Position numbers and translations under genes: made by a program
Shown: piece after piece, positions 1 through 11,820 of the stretch
How positions within the stretch are numbered: the stretch's first letter is position 1
Layout of the letters: each line of letters starts with the position of its first letter
Notes under the pieces: model-generated
The model's database searches: none
What the model was told of the DNA's origin: nothing
Seen by the model: only the letters and a program-made list of their open reading frames with translations
Assembly: GCA_963681505.1 (NCBI GenBank)
Contig: OY811979.1
Location: 5,658,169-5,722,168 of the forward strand
Origin: Eunapius fragilis
Taxonomy: Eukaryota; Porifera; Demospongiae; Spongillida; Spongillidae
Length of the DNA: 64,000 nucleotides
Reading direction: 5' to 3'

Positions 1-194
1 GGCCATGTAGTACTGATATCAAGAGCACCCCAAAAGCACAGGTTAAAAGATACTGTACATGCTCAGATTTGCTTAGGTTACCATGTCGTATAGTTGAAGT
101 ACTAGGAGGTGCCCAGGGTGTTTATCGTTTACAGTAAGCATTTTTGAGTTTTTGTGCAATGGAATGAATGTTTTTTCGTCACTTATGTTTTTAG

Positions 195-1391
195 GAGTGA
201 ACATGGAATACTGTCAACATGTTATCCTGCCAGTCAGCTTGAAGATTATAGTGGTCCACTTTGTTGTGAAGTTATTGAATGGAAAGAGATGAAGAGAATA
301 TCATTACGAGAAGCAGCCAAGCACCAGGCACCATGGAATTTATTTACAGCAAACGCTTGTTAATGCACTACTGGCTGTCGAACAAAACAATGCCGATGTT
401 TGAAAAAGAGTCTTGGTTGTACCAGTCACTGTCATGGTGGGAAACAATGCTCTAATCAACAAGACACCAAGCTTAGTTGTGCAAATGAATCAACAGAAAA
501 ACAGTGGTATCAAGAAAAAACATGAAATGGAAAGTAAAAAAAAAGAGTTACATATGTAAGTAAAAACAATCAAATCATGTGTCTTGATGGTGGCTTCTAA
601 TACAGGTGCCCTGGCTCAAATCATTGGATCTTATGCAAAATGATAAATTAACCTTGGAAGAAAAACAGTGCTTGAATGACAAACACATCCTTGCTGCTCA
701 TAAGATATTGCATCAACAATTTGATAAACTTCATGGGCTGCAATCAACTCTCCTGGAACAGGTTGGTACAGCCACAGGATTTTCTCCAGTTGATGTAAAC
801 GGTGAAGGTAAATACAATGTTGATAAATAAATACTAACTTATATGCTCTAATTTTTTCCAGCAATCCAGACATTATATGATCGCGAACGAGGACACTGGG
901 TTACCACATGGTTATCAAAAGGTGAAGTATATTTGATGGACTCTTCATTTGCTGAACATCTATCACAAAGCATTGAAATGCAAATATCTGTAATTTTTCG
1001 AAATGCTGACAAGGGAAATGGAATATCAGTCATTGCTCTTCCTGTTCAGCAGCAACGTGGTTCAACAGTCTGTGGTGTGATGAGCATTGCATTTGCATAC
1101 CATGCAGCTGCAAGGAACAATGTACCTGAAATAACATTTGATCAGCCTTTGATGTGGCAGCATCTCATCGATTGATTGAATATTTACCCCTTTCCCAACT
1201 GCATCAAACACTAATGTAATCATGAGGAGCGTGTGGAAAGAATTCACCATCCTGCTGCATTGCCATTGCAATCTACCCGAGTGTTATGATAGCAACATGA
1301 TAGAGTGTGAAGTATGTGGCAAGTGGTTCCACTACAGATGTGTACAGTTGACAAAAGCACCTAAAACCATGTGGAAATGTTCCAATTGCTA
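195..1391 (+). pseudogene. KRBA2-like transposon protein, 3' part (CRC-like motif, Ulp1-type protease, PHD finger)
   Basis: Pieces of one protein run in order. Exon 195 on contains the ISLREAAKH motif that in KRBA2-like transposon proteins precedes a CRC-type cysteine cluster; the cluster itself follows at 364-450 (CTTGC, CRC, GCTSHCHGGK). A TAA at 361-363 lies in frame between them. An exon from 606 (after acceptor TACAG) carries LNDKHILAAHKIL and joins across a 54-bp GT-AG intron (808-861) to GHWVTTW and a Cys-box (QQQRGSTVCGV), the His and Cys regions of a C48/Ulp1-like fold. A second stop at 1173 precedes a frame-shifted PHD finger (1258-1390: HCHC, MIECEVCGKWFHYRC, WKCSNC). The integrase expected upstream lies outside the window. 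Two in-frame stops plus a frame change make it a pseudogene. The family assignment rests on recognised motifs, not on a search. Confidence 0.72.
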
Positions 1392-1536
1392 ACTCACTCT
1401 TTGACAGTCACTTTGTATTTATCAACTACTTGTTTATCAACTTAATACAATGATAACAATATACTGGTAGATAATGCTTGTATATATGATCATTTTATGG
1501 CTTTGAAAAAATAGGTAAGACAGCTGTATTTAAGTT
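1392..1536. other. AT-rich 3' flank, no gene seen
   Basis: Sequence downstream of the PHD-finger stop. No coding signal or repeat was recognised. Confidence 0.4.
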
Positions 1537-1706
1537 GGCATGGCCATTTTAAAGCCGGCTAGGTGGCCCACTTAAAAACCGGCTGGCTAGACTGTTTAAA
1601 GCCGGCTAGGTGGCCCGCTTAAAAACCGGCTGGCCCGGTTTAAAGCAGGCCAGCTAGCCGGTTTTAAAGCGGGCCGGCCGGCTTTAAAGCCGGCCAATAT
1701 TTAAAT
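1537..1706. repeat. GC-rich palindromic array of AAAGCCGGC units
   Basis: About 170 bp in which TTTAAAGCCGGCC, AAAACCGGCTGG and their reverse complements recur roughly every 20-30 bp. Many units are themselves palindromic around CCGG or GCCGGC, so the block can fold in many ways. It stands out against AT-rich flanks. It may be a MITE centre or a cluster of protein-binding sites; function unknown. Confidence 0.7.
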
Positions 1707-1963
1707 TGGGCTGTAACAGATACACTTAATCTGGACGACTGGGACACATTTCTAGAAGGCTTACTGTGAATTTGATATTGTTTAAGTTTTATTGCAACTA
1801 GTTTTCTGCTGCACTATAATGATAACTGGATAACAAATTAATATGTTATGTATAGTACTATACAAACACCAAGTGCAAAAATTAAAGTACATTCTATGTC
1901 CGGTCAATTTGGAAATATGACAGGTTAACTTAGGTAATGGTCTGACAGTGTGTCAGGACAAAC

Positions 1964-2254
1964 TCAAAACCTTATCAAATGCAAACTCGAAACCTTATCA
2001 ATCATATGCACTGCAGCATCTCTGCAGATCCCACTTCTGCTGAAGATAAGGCTCGCTGGTACGTCCCTAGCTCTCTGGTTGGGGAACACGTCATACATTG
2101 TTAAGGGGAATCGTAGCAACACCTCATTCATATCTCCTTCTGTATACATTCTATTATTGCTACTTGCAGTGCATGGTGTCAGGCTGGGGGCATGTTTCTG
2201 TACATGATGAAGATATTTCCCAGTGTCGTGAACACGAATCCTAAAATAACACAA
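1964..2254 (-). other. Unidentified 96-codon open frame, possible coding exon; part is a dispersed repeat
   Basis: The minus frame is open for 96 codons and reads like real protein (RFPLTMYDVFPNQRARD, then ICRDAAVHMIDK). Its first third (plus positions 2172-2240) recurs in diverged form at 12949-13066 and 13449-13572. I do not recognise the family. The plus strand is also open over much of this stretch, so the strand is uncertain. It may be an exon of a host multigene family or a fragment of a mobile element. Confidence 0.35.
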
Positions 2255-2259
2255 ACATA

Positions 2260-3160
2260 AAATCCTGGGAGCAGTATGTATGATTGTTGTACAGATCAGT
2301 CACATCAGGAGCTAGCATCAAGGTATCAATGGTTATAATTTTCTTAATTGGCTTTTTTTTTTCTAGCACCACTACATCAGTAGTTGCAGAAGCAAGTGAA
2401 GATGATTGGACAACGTACTGTTAAGCATTCTTAAGAAGGAAGGGAACAAGGTATGAACGACAATACAAAAATTGAATAGACCTACTGAATTTTATTCACA
2501 ACCACGTAGATGATTTCAGGATGATACAATCTTACTCCCACAAAGCTTCACATGTTAAATCTAAACTGATGGCTGCCTTTGAGAACTGACCACTGGTGCT
2601 TGTGATGCCAGTATGTACGGGCAGTAACAGCTGCACGGCTCTACAGTATTGCAGTGGTTATTCCTCTACAGAAACATGGATTCATATGCAAATACGGATG
2701 CATTGTAAAGGCTACCATTGGTCATGGAACGTCAAAATGAAGAAATGAAGAGATTGAAGAATATCATAAGCTGGAACTACTATCAACTTGAGCAGCATTT
2801 CAAGAAGCTACCTCACAGGACCCAGTACTAGCAAAAATTTGTACAAGCAGGGTCAGGTAGATAAGGATGAGATGTTGAAACCATATACAAAAAGACAACT
2901 GCAGCTTTTTTAACTGACCAGGGTTGCATGGATACGTGTGATCGTCCATCCAACTTTTAGAGGACAAGATCCTAGAATAGCTACATGGAGGTCACATTGG
3001 AGATACACGTTTCTGTCGGTTGAACTATGAATTATAACAAACTAAGCTCCCACCAGCAATTGGAATAGCCATGTGGTGGGGTGTATATATGGCTGTGAAA
3101 AAGTGTCGTGCACTTAAGCAAGTTCCATTGCTTTTTCACGGTATTGTTGGCTGAGATCAC
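2260..3160. other. No gene recognised; degraded, probably mobile-element-derived sequence
   Basis: Short open stretches separated by stops on both strands. No domain, tandem repeat or terminal repeat could be recognised. Confidence 0.3.
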
Positions 3161-3162
3161 TG

Positions 3163-3660
3163 AGCTAGTGAGGCGACTAGGAACTGGTCAGGAGGAGACG
3201 TTCCAAAAGCTAGCCAGGAACGACTGAAAAGACACCTACACGTTCAAACGGAAGGCCAACGAGATCCAGCACCGGTTCAATGAGGAGGTCAAGGACAAGC
3301 TGGATGAGGCAGAGGAAGTTGTTTCCAAGGCAGAGCCTATAGCCAAATGGCACGCTCTTGGAAAAATCAAAGAGGCTTTGGCAGAAGATGTGTTTTCAGC
3401 AGGTGATTGGCCATTACTTCGTGATTATGACTGAACACAATACCACTCCCATCTTTCAGAGGCCACATACAGTGGCACAACAGGTCCCCTGTCATGTCTT
3501 GCACCATGTAACCACAAAGTATTCGTGAAGGAGATGAATAATGAACTAAACGTGAAGTTGAAGGAAAGACGGCTAAAGAAAGAAAGTCACGAGATTGAAG
3601 GAAGAGAACTTGAAGTGGCAGGAGGTGAAACATGCAGAGAAAGTATTGACCACTGACCCA
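3163..3660 (+). pseudogene. Gag-like remnant of a retroelement (predicted helical, charged)
   Basis: One frame reads ELVRRLGTGQEETFQKL, then after an in-frame TGA (3227-3229) FKRKANEIQHRFNEEVKDK and a Glu/Ala/Lys-rich helix to about 3410. The pattern F-K-x-K-x-N-E-x-Q-x-x-F-N followed by a charged helix is one I associate with the first ORF of tyrosine-recombinase retrotransposons and related sponge and coral elements. A basic, Arg/Lys-rich stretch follows at 3550-3620 in a shifted frame. No polymerase follows, so this is an isolated, inactive fragment. Family call is tentative. Confidence 0.45.
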
Positions 3661-3679
3661 GTATGTCCAGACCTGCATT

Positions 3680-4857
3680 TGCCAATGACTACATGGGGGT
3701 TATCATTAACTACCTCAAGTCTGGAACACTGTCCAGGATACTCCTTCTATTTGAAGAAATAAAAAATATATGAGAAAGCAGAGCATGAAATAGCGGGCGG
3801 CCCACGGCCAATTTCAGATCATTTCTTTAAAATGACCGAGCAATTCAGTAAGCGATCGGCCATTAGGACGATTGGGTTTTACATGAATAATATGTAAATA
3901 ATTTGCGGTGATGGCACCTAACAGAGGACTAGAGGTCAAAACATATATAGCGTTCCTTTCAAAGATGTTAACATATCACCTATGCAATACCTCTGGATGT
4001 GTCATTAGCACAAGAACACAACACATTCCGCACACACGCTCACCAGATCTGTTGGTGATATTCAGAACCATCTCAGTGGGCATGCAATCTAGCACTTCTC
4101 CATGTGATTTGTACTGCTTCCCATTCAATTTAATAACTGAAAGAGAAAATATCTCAACTGAGTTGACTGAAATGGAAACACATGTCCCAAAAAGACACCC
4201 TCTAAAAAGGTACAGCCATCAGAATACGCAATGGTTTATTTACCACAGGATTTGTTAACTTTCAGATTCTTCTAAATGCAAGCACTCACACTCCACACCA
4301 TCCACCTGCGTGCCTATTCTCATACTTCCATATACCCATTCCCATCTTTCGATGTACTCATTCTCACCCTTCCACCCCATACTTCCTTGCCGGATCTGAC
4401 TTACCAAAATGTATTGGGGCTGGTTTGACGAAGTCGAGCGTTGCCATAGGTAGCCTGAGTCCCGTGAGATCAACCACACCCTCTGAGTGCTCCAGTAAAA
4501 TCTGATCCACTTGGCTATTCTGTCACAGTACATCCTAGTCACATTGGACTGGGGAGGAGGGCCATTAAATATATTGCGGTCACATGGAGACAACATTAAT
4601 GAAACAATCAAACAGATCAAACTGATAAATTTTGTGTGTTGTAATCCAGTTGGATTATAACTCCAATATATACAGTCCCACCTACAAGCCCCGCCCACAA
4701 GCCCAACTATAGCCTTATTCCTGGCCATACCTGGCTGACTAGAGGTGATGGCAGGAATTAAAAACTCTTCAGCTTCAAATTCAATGGTAGCTTGCGTTTG
4801 GGCAAGAGTTTGAATGGAAACTTTCCAGAGCATTCCGGTGCATCTGAGCATTCTGGA
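3680..4857. other. No gene supported
   Basis: Contains a 116-codon plus frame (3908-4258) and the downstream half of a minus frame that passes through the GGGA microsatellite. Neither shows a recognisable domain or splice structure, so I do not call them. Confidence 0.35.
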
Positions 4858-4949
4858 AGAGAGAGGGAGAGGGGGGAGGGAGAGAGGGAGGGAGGGAGGG
4901 AGGGAGGGAGGGAGGGAGGGAGGGAGGGAGGGAGGGAGGGAGGGAGAGT
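4858..4949. repeat. GGGA microsatellite
   Basis: Near-perfect tandem array of the 4-mer AGGG. Long Ser/Leu/Pro frames on the minus strand here come from the repeat. Confidence 0.95.
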
Positions 4950-5365
4950 AAGATGGGGAATGCTGCGACTCCACCAAGTCTTCGCCATAGTAGCCAGACA
5001 TGGCGGGCACCACCACCACTATGGTCGGCGGGATTAAAGTTGGTGGACTTCGCGAGGGACTGGCTGACGGAGCTACGAGGGTTAAAATGCGATATGTTGG
5101 GGTCCTCTGGGGAGGAGAATAAACTCCTGAACTGCTCATCGCTCAGTCTGGTAGGTGTATCTAAGGCTAAGTGCCCTGATAATCGCTCCCTGACTAGGGG
5201 AAGATAGAAAGGAAATGTACACAGCTTGCTGACACGCATTTCTAATTAAAGCATTAACACACTAATTGCATTCTTGCGGAAGATAATATTATTCATACAT
5301 GACGTAACTGCATTCCTCCTGGAAGGTAAGTATTATGTAATCGCTGGACAGAAATTTGTACAGGA

Positions 5366-5446
5366 CACCAGACCCACTTTCCACTTAGCGGTGATGTAAT
5401 CCACCCTCAGCTGTTGGGAATCTGGGTCTGGGGACGAGACTACACT
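5366..5446 (-). repeat. Fragment of the AGTCTCG-type terminal inverted repeat
   Basis: The reverse complement matches the first 75-80 bp of the terminal repeats of the element at 16601-17535 (AGTCTCGTCCCCAGACCC ... GTGGGTCTGG) with only a few differences. It directly abuts the left end of the large palindrome at 5447. Outward from 5366 the match stops. Confidence 0.8.
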
Positions 5447-6283
5447 TAGTTGCACTTGCACATCGATCGTTGATTTGCTGTACAGCATGCGGTAAGATTG
5501 AACGTTCTTCGATGTAGGCACACATCCAGATAAGGCAGCATGACGCCGTATAACACGAGTGGAGACGAGCCGACTCGTTAATTACGGTTAGGCCGGTACG
5601 ATAACCACGATATTCAGGTCGAGGACGAGGACGGCGTGCATGGTTGAGAGCGGTGATGCTGATGACGATGGTAATTTGGCAATTTCGATGGTTATGATTG
5701 ACGACAACGATGTTGACAATAAATTTGATGACGGCGAGTTCAAGGTGAAGTGATGGTGGTAATGAGGGTGTTAATTGTAATGGAAGTAATGATGATGATG
5801 ATGATGGTAGTGGTGGTGGTGGCCCAGGTGTGCGTTAAAACTACGTCCAGCAGAATGAATACCTCACTAGAGAAGGTTACTGCAAAACAGCTGCTCAATG
5901 AAGTACGGTGATATGCTCACATTATAGAGATTGACCAAGAAAAGCAGAATGGTGCTGAGACAAGGGCAATCAGACGGCACCATCAAAGTTTGTGTGTGTA
6001 TGGCGCATCACCCTTCTGTAGTCAAAGGTAGTGTATTATACGCTTTACTATATGCCTTAGCCTTCGTCATGTAGTTTTAACTCACACATAGGTTCTCATC
6101 TTGGTTTACACATCCTTGTGAACTTTTGCACACACTTGCATTGTTACTAGTACACCATTGTATGGCGTATTCTTGTACGAAAACACACACATGCACATAC
6201 ATATCTTCACCCATATACACAAGCATTTTGTTCCATTTAACTGCTTGTATGTGATCTGTACCCCACTACTCTAGACAGTCATG

Positions 6284-7495
6284 CAGTGGACATTACTATA
6301 AAACAGCTGTAGAGTGGACATTACTGTAGATAGCTGTGGAGTGGACACTACTGTAGACAGCTGTGGAGTGGACACTACTATAAGACAGCTGTAAAGTGGG
6401 CATTACTGTAGATAGCTGTGGAGTGGACACTACTATAAGACAGCTGTAGAGGGGACATTACTGTAGATAGCTGTGGAGTGGACACTACTGTTGACAGCTA
6501 TGGAGTGGACACTACTATAGACAGCTGTGGAGTGGACACTACTATATAGACAGCTGTGGAGTGGACACTACTGTAGACAGCTATGGAGTGGACACTACTA
6601 TAGACAGCTGTGGAGTGGACACTACTATATAGACAGCTGTGGAGTGGGCACTGCTGTAGACAGCTATGGAGTGGACACTACTATAGACAGCTGTGGAGTG
6701 GACACTACTATATAGACAGCTGTGGAGTGGGCACTGCTGTAGACAGCTGTGGAGTGGACACTACTATATAGACAGCTGTGGAGTGGACACTACTGTAGAT
6801 AGCTGTGGAGTGGACACTACTGTTGACAGCTGTAGAATGGACACTAAAGTAGACAGCTGTGGAGTGGACACTACTGTAGACAGCTGTAGAGTGGACACTA
6901 CTGTAGACAGCTGTGGAGTGGACACTACTGTAGACAGCTGTAGAGTGGACACTGCTATAGACAGCTGTGGAGTGGACACTACTGTAGACAGCTGTGAAGT
7001 GGACACTACTGTAGACAGCTATGGAGTGGACACTACTGTAGACAGCTGTGGAGTGGACACTACTGTAGACAGCTGTGGAGTGGACACTACTGTGACAGCT
7101 GTGGAGTGGACACTACTGTAGACAGCTGTAGAGTGGACACTACTGTGACAGCTGTGGAGTGGACACTACTGTAGACAGCTGTGGAGTGGACACTACTGTG
7201 ACAGCTGTGGAGTGGACACTACTGTAGACAGCTGTAGAGTGGACACTACTGTGACAGCTGTGGAGTGGACACTGCTGTAGACAGCTGTGGAGTGGACACT
7301 ACTGTAGACAACTGTGCCTGTACACAACTGTGGAGTTGACACTACTGTAGACAGCACTGTAGACAGCTGTGGAGTGGACACTACAGTAGACAGCTGTGGA
7401 GTGGACACAGTAAAGACAGCTGTGACGTGGACACTACTGTAAACAGCTGTGAAGTGGACGCTACTGTAGACTGCTGTGGAGTGGACACTATTATT
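6284..7495. repeat. 27-bp minisatellite, left arm of palindrome
   Basis: About 45 tandem copies of a unit containing GTGGAGTGGACACTACTG and TAGACAGCT, mostly 27 bp with 25-29-bp variants. Because 27 is divisible by 3, long artefactual frames encoding a 9-residue repeat run through it on both strands. Confidence 0.95.
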
Positions 7496-8879
7496 CCTGC
7501 TGTACATGCTTGTTCAGTTATATTTTAAATCACATACCTCTAGAGGTTGCCTGGGCCTTGCAACATTTCCTACGTATGTAAACTTTACCACGGGCCCTGA
7601 CCAACCCAAATCAGTCAGAGATGGGGCTAGTAATGATATTTACAACTCAAACTGGTGCGTTTTAAGCAATGAAATCATTACTAGCTCTCGTTACTGATTG
7701 GTACGGTCGAACGCTGACCAGATAAAATTGGATTGCTGTACATACTTGTACATGTACAGGAGCTGCAGTTGTATACTTCACACAACAGTCTTAGGACGGT
7801 GGTAAGGGTTTGCCAGTGGTTTTGAGGTGATCTTGAGGAGTGGGTTCACGCAGAGAAATGATCACGAGTAGCTATTTCTTAAAGATCACTCGAACACCTT
7901 TGTTTTAACCTTACTAGTATCCTATGGCTGTTGAATCAAGTCAATGCAACCTGAGCTGTTTCTGACCTTCCTAGTGCCCGACCTTCTAAACCCAATAAAA
8001 ATATTCATAACTTGAAGTACAGACGTTTGAATTGTGATTACCATTACTAGCCCTATCTCTTACTGATTTGAGTTGGTCAGGGCCCGTGGTAAGGTTTATA
8101 TAGGTAGGAAATGTTCTCAGAATGCAAGGCCCAGGCACGTTTTGAAACCTTCAGAGGTATGTACTTTACACATATGATACGAACAAGCATGTACATGTAC
8201 AGCAGGAATTACAGTTGATAACGTTTATAAAGGTGTTCAGGTAATCTGCAAGAAATAGCTACTAGCATATATAACACGGTCTGGGCTGGGTCCCTTTCAT
8301 AACTGTCTGCTGCATTTAGCTCGTCTGACACTAGAGTTGTCTGTTATAGTAATTCACTCCACAGCAGGCAGTAAGGTCTCCTTCGTGGCTGTCTGCTCCA
8401 CTGACCACTCCACAGTTGTTGACTGTAGTGCATACTCCAAAGCTGTCTGCCTGCTCCAGGACAGCTACATGTATCTGCCATAGAGTCTACTGTCTACTGC
8501 ACTGTACACTGGCCATACTAAAGTGGACCCACGGCAAACAGCTGTGGAATTCAGCTGTGGAGTGGATGCTTTTGCAGTCAGCTAAGGAGTAACCACAGAC
8601 CACTATGATGGCATGGACACAGCATAGGGTTGACGACGCTATAGGCATGGCGTAGACCTTATAGCCAACAGTCATGGAGTACTCTACAGCTGTCTACTGT
8701 ATGTGGGGACTCATAGCTTAGATGTCTGCAGTAATGTAGTGTGTGTCGACTTCACTGCTGTTTGCTGCAGGTTCTTTCTTTTGGCTATGACTCCATAATC
8801 AGCCATATGGTATACTCCATAGCACTCCGCTATGGGGTACCGATAGCTGTCTGCAAGTCAGGGTACACTTAAAAACAGC

Positions 8880-9470
8880 TGTCGGCAGTAGTTTCCATTC
8901 CACAGTTGTCTACAGTAGTGTCCACTCTGCAGCTGTCTACAGACTACAGTAGCGTCCACTTCACAGCTGCCTACAGTAGTGTCCACTCCACAGCTGTCTA
9001 CAGTAGTGTCCACTTCATGCACAGCTGTCTACAGTAGTGTCCACTCTACAGCTGTCTACAGTAGTGTCCACTTCACAGCTGCTTACAGTAGTGTCCACTC
9101 CACAGCTGTCTACAGTAGTGTCCACTCCACAGCTGTCTACAGTAGTGTCCACTCCACAGCTGTCTACAGTAGTGTCCACTCTACAGCTGTCTACAGTAGT
9201 GTCCACTCCACAGCTATCTACAGTAGTGTCCACTCTACAGCAGTCTTAGTAGTGTCCACTCCACAGCTGTCTACAGTAGTGTCCACTCCACAGCTATCTA
9301 CAGTAGTGTCCACTCCACAGCTGTCTTATAGTAGTGTCCACTCCACAGCTGTCTACAGTAGTATCCACTCCACAGCTGTCTACAGTAGTGTCCACTCCAC
9401 AGCTATCTACAGTAATGTCCACTCTACAGCTGTCTTATAGTAGTGTCCACTGCATGACTGTCTAGAGTAG
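8880..9470. repeat. 27-bp minisatellite, right arm of palindrome (inverted copy)
   Basis: Reverse complement of the left-arm unit (CAGCTGTCTACAGTAGTGTCC), about 21 good copies. Between 8280 and 8880 the same unit persists in a strongly decayed form (CAGCTGTCTG with scattered ACTCCAC), so the right array was once longer. Confidence 0.93.
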
Positions 9471-10288
9471 TGGGGTACAGATCACATACAAGCAGTTAAA
9501 TGGAACAAAATGCTTGTGTATATGGGTGAAGATATGTATGTGCATGTGTGTGTGTTTGTACAAGAATACGCCATACAATGGTATACTAGTAACAATGCAA
9601 GTGTGTGCAAAAGTTCACAAGGATGTGTAAACCAAGATGAGAACCTATGTGTGAGTTAAAACTACATGACGAAGGCTAAGGCATATAGTAAAGCGTATAA
9701 TACACTACCTTTGACTACAGAAGGGTGATGCGCCATACACACACAAACTTTGATGGTGCCATCTGATTGCCCTTGTCTCAGCACCATTCTGCTTTTCTTG
9801 GTCAATCTCTATAATGTGAGCATATCACCATACTTCATTGAGCAGCTGTTTTGCAGTAACCTTCTCTAGTGAGGTAGACATTCTGCTGGACGTAGTTTTA
9901 ACGCACACCTGGGCCACCACCACCACTACCATCATCATCATCATCATTACTTCCATTACAATTAACACCACCATCACTTCACCTTGGACTCGCCGTCATC
10001 AAATTTATTGTCAACATCGTTGTCGTCAATCATAACCATCGAAATTGCCAAATTACCATCGTCATCAGCATCACCGCTCTCAACCATGCACGCCGTCCTC
10101 GTCCTCGACCTGAATATCGTGGTTATCGTACCGGCCTAACCGTAATTAACGAGTCGGCTCGTCTCCACTCGTGTTATACGGCGCCATGCTGCCTTATCTG
10201 GATGTGTGCCTACATCGAAGAACGTTCAATCTTACCGTATGCTGTACAGCAAATCAACGATCGATGCGCAAGTGCAACTAAGTGCAAC

Positions 10289-10861
10289 GCCATCACGCAA
10301 TAGGGTCTTGTAGGCGTGGTAATAGGTTATTAACAGGAAGAGATTAATATTCATGCCCATAGAATGGCGCGAATCGAGCGGGAAATATGTACCTACTTTG
10401 CAAAGCAATATCTTTGTAACGGGTAATGTAAAAATTAACGAACAGGACAAATCGATAGGCACAGGATCCCTCTACGTAAAAACCAATTTTGAAGATTTCC
10501 TGCCGAAATATATGGGGAGTTTGAACCCCAAGGGGTACCGAACATCGCGACACTGGCATGGAGCATGTTCAATATCCCTAAATGTATTTTACCATAGAGA
10601 AATGGTGTAGTATGAAGTGCTGAAAATAGGAAGACGATAGCGTTAACCGTTCGGAAGTTATAGTAATTAAAACGTAATGCATTTTTATTATGCTTTATTA
10701 TAATACACGCTAGGTCCCTTTTCTCAGAAACTTTCCCATATTTATCTATAGCTATATCCTGCTTGCGGCACCATCATAGCATGGACCACGGAGTTTTGCT
10801 ATTCGAAGGTAACGAAGGTTCATTCTTGTCATTACATCCTTTGATTACGGCTACTATAGTT
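10289..10861. other. No gene supported; one 85-codon open frame
   Basis: A plus frame at 10353-10610 is open for 85 codons, but an overlapping minus frame is equally open and neither shows a domain. No repeat structure recognised. Confidence 0.3.
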
Positions 10862-11160
10862 GCTGCTTCAATTGTGTCTACTGCATAACGTATAAATTCT
10901 TCATAAACCGGCTATATGTCGTAACTCAATGTACTGTCTGAAATTAAATCTAATTTTGGGAAGTCCTATGTAAAACTATCTGTAGGTTACAACTGAAAAC
11001 CTGCATATGAACCTTAAAATTGTTCATAAACCTGCTACATGTCGTAACTCATGGATCAGCTATGCATGTATATAGCCTGTCTGTAAAATTGTGTAAATTA
11101 AAATTTTTAGATAGTCCTATGTAAAAATTGATTTACATATAGGTTATAGACACTGAAACC
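10862..11160 (+). repeat. Two diverged tandem copies of a ~130-bp unit
   Basis: The segments beginning near 10895 and 11024 share TTCATAAACC, CTA(T/C)ATGTCGTAACTCA, AGTCCTATGTAAAA and TAGGTTA in the same order, indicating an old tandem duplication. Confidence 0.6.
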
Positions 11161-11820
11161 GAGGGATCTGTTTCTATAATAACTCAGCCGGGCTGATACG
11201 TTAGGATTTGGAACGAATGTAGGACGCAGCAGTGCGTGCATGGTGCACATATTTCCCCATTGAAACACTATATCATGCAGTCAGTACCAGGCAGGAGTTG
11301 TGTAATTTTTAATATACAGCATGGCACGTACTATATAGTGATGCTCATGCAGAGTAACAATGAGCAGCAATTGAATATTAAAAGGAGGATCAGTTGTAAG
11401 TGCCAGGTGGAGGGACTCTAAGTGCCTGTGGGTGGGATTCAACGTGCCCAGGGCACTTACATATAGACTCAGTTAGAGTCTCTCTTGAGGTTTCTACCGC
11501 GTTTATAGATACCTTATCTTATACCTGCAATCAGATTGCGCGAATCGCGCATGGTACTGATGGTAGAGGGCTCCAGATACTGCCAGCGGACGAAATTGGG
11601 GAATGACTTTAATTTTTTTTCTTCCGGGTCCAAAAGTGGTCCGGCGGATGCCGGACTTGCCGGACCTATTCCTAACGGCCCTGCAAAAAGCGGGAAAGGG
11701 GCGGGGGGCTGTTTAGCAGAAGAGGGGGCGTTACCTTATATGAAAGGGGGGTTGCAACCCCCAAACCCCCCCCCCCCCCCCCCCTCGATCCGCCTCTGGA
11801 TGACGAAGTGAATGCTGATC
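11161..11820. repeat. Interspersed-repeat material ending in a C-tract
   Basis: Contains a CCGGA-rich stretch (11636-11670) and then a run of about 20 C followed by GATCCGCCTCTGG. The same arrangement, C-tract then ATCCGCC(C/T)CTGG, recurs at 18340-18380, so this is probably the end of a repeat family. No gene. Confidence 0.5.

Larger units (their letters stand above)
5447..10288. mobile_element. Giant Foldback-like palindrome, 4.8 kb, no coding capacity
   Basis: The block reads nearly the same on both strands about a centre near 7.87 kb. The outer segment 5447-6290 matches the reverse complement of 9440-10288 almost base for base, starting CACTTAGTTGCAC on the left and ending GTGCAACTAAGTG on the right. 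Next inward, both arms carry the same 27-bp minisatellite in opposite orientation, then an inner pair (7490-7645 and 8040-8215) that also matches inverted. The centre (7646-8040) is not clearly paired. No frame outside the minisatellite looks coding. Long inverted repeats built partly of tandem subrepeats are the hallmark of Drosophila FB elements. No target duplication is visible; the left outer edge is occupied by a TIR fragment. A local inverted duplication or assembly artefact is the alternative. Confidence 0.8.

Noticed and set aside
4255-5239. Minus-strand frames up to 294 codons
   Set aside because: They depend on the GGGA array for length. The non-repeat part contains some protein-like stretches but no domain or splice signal I can support.
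6693-9440. Open frames of up to 153 codons encoding a 9-residue repeat
   Set aside because: They arise because the repeat unit is a multiple of three; they are open on both strands and have no start context or non-repetitive part.
6284-9470. CRISPR-like regular repeats
   Set aside because: The 27-bp units are contiguous, without unique spacers, and occur as two mirrored arrays in a palindrome: a minisatellite.
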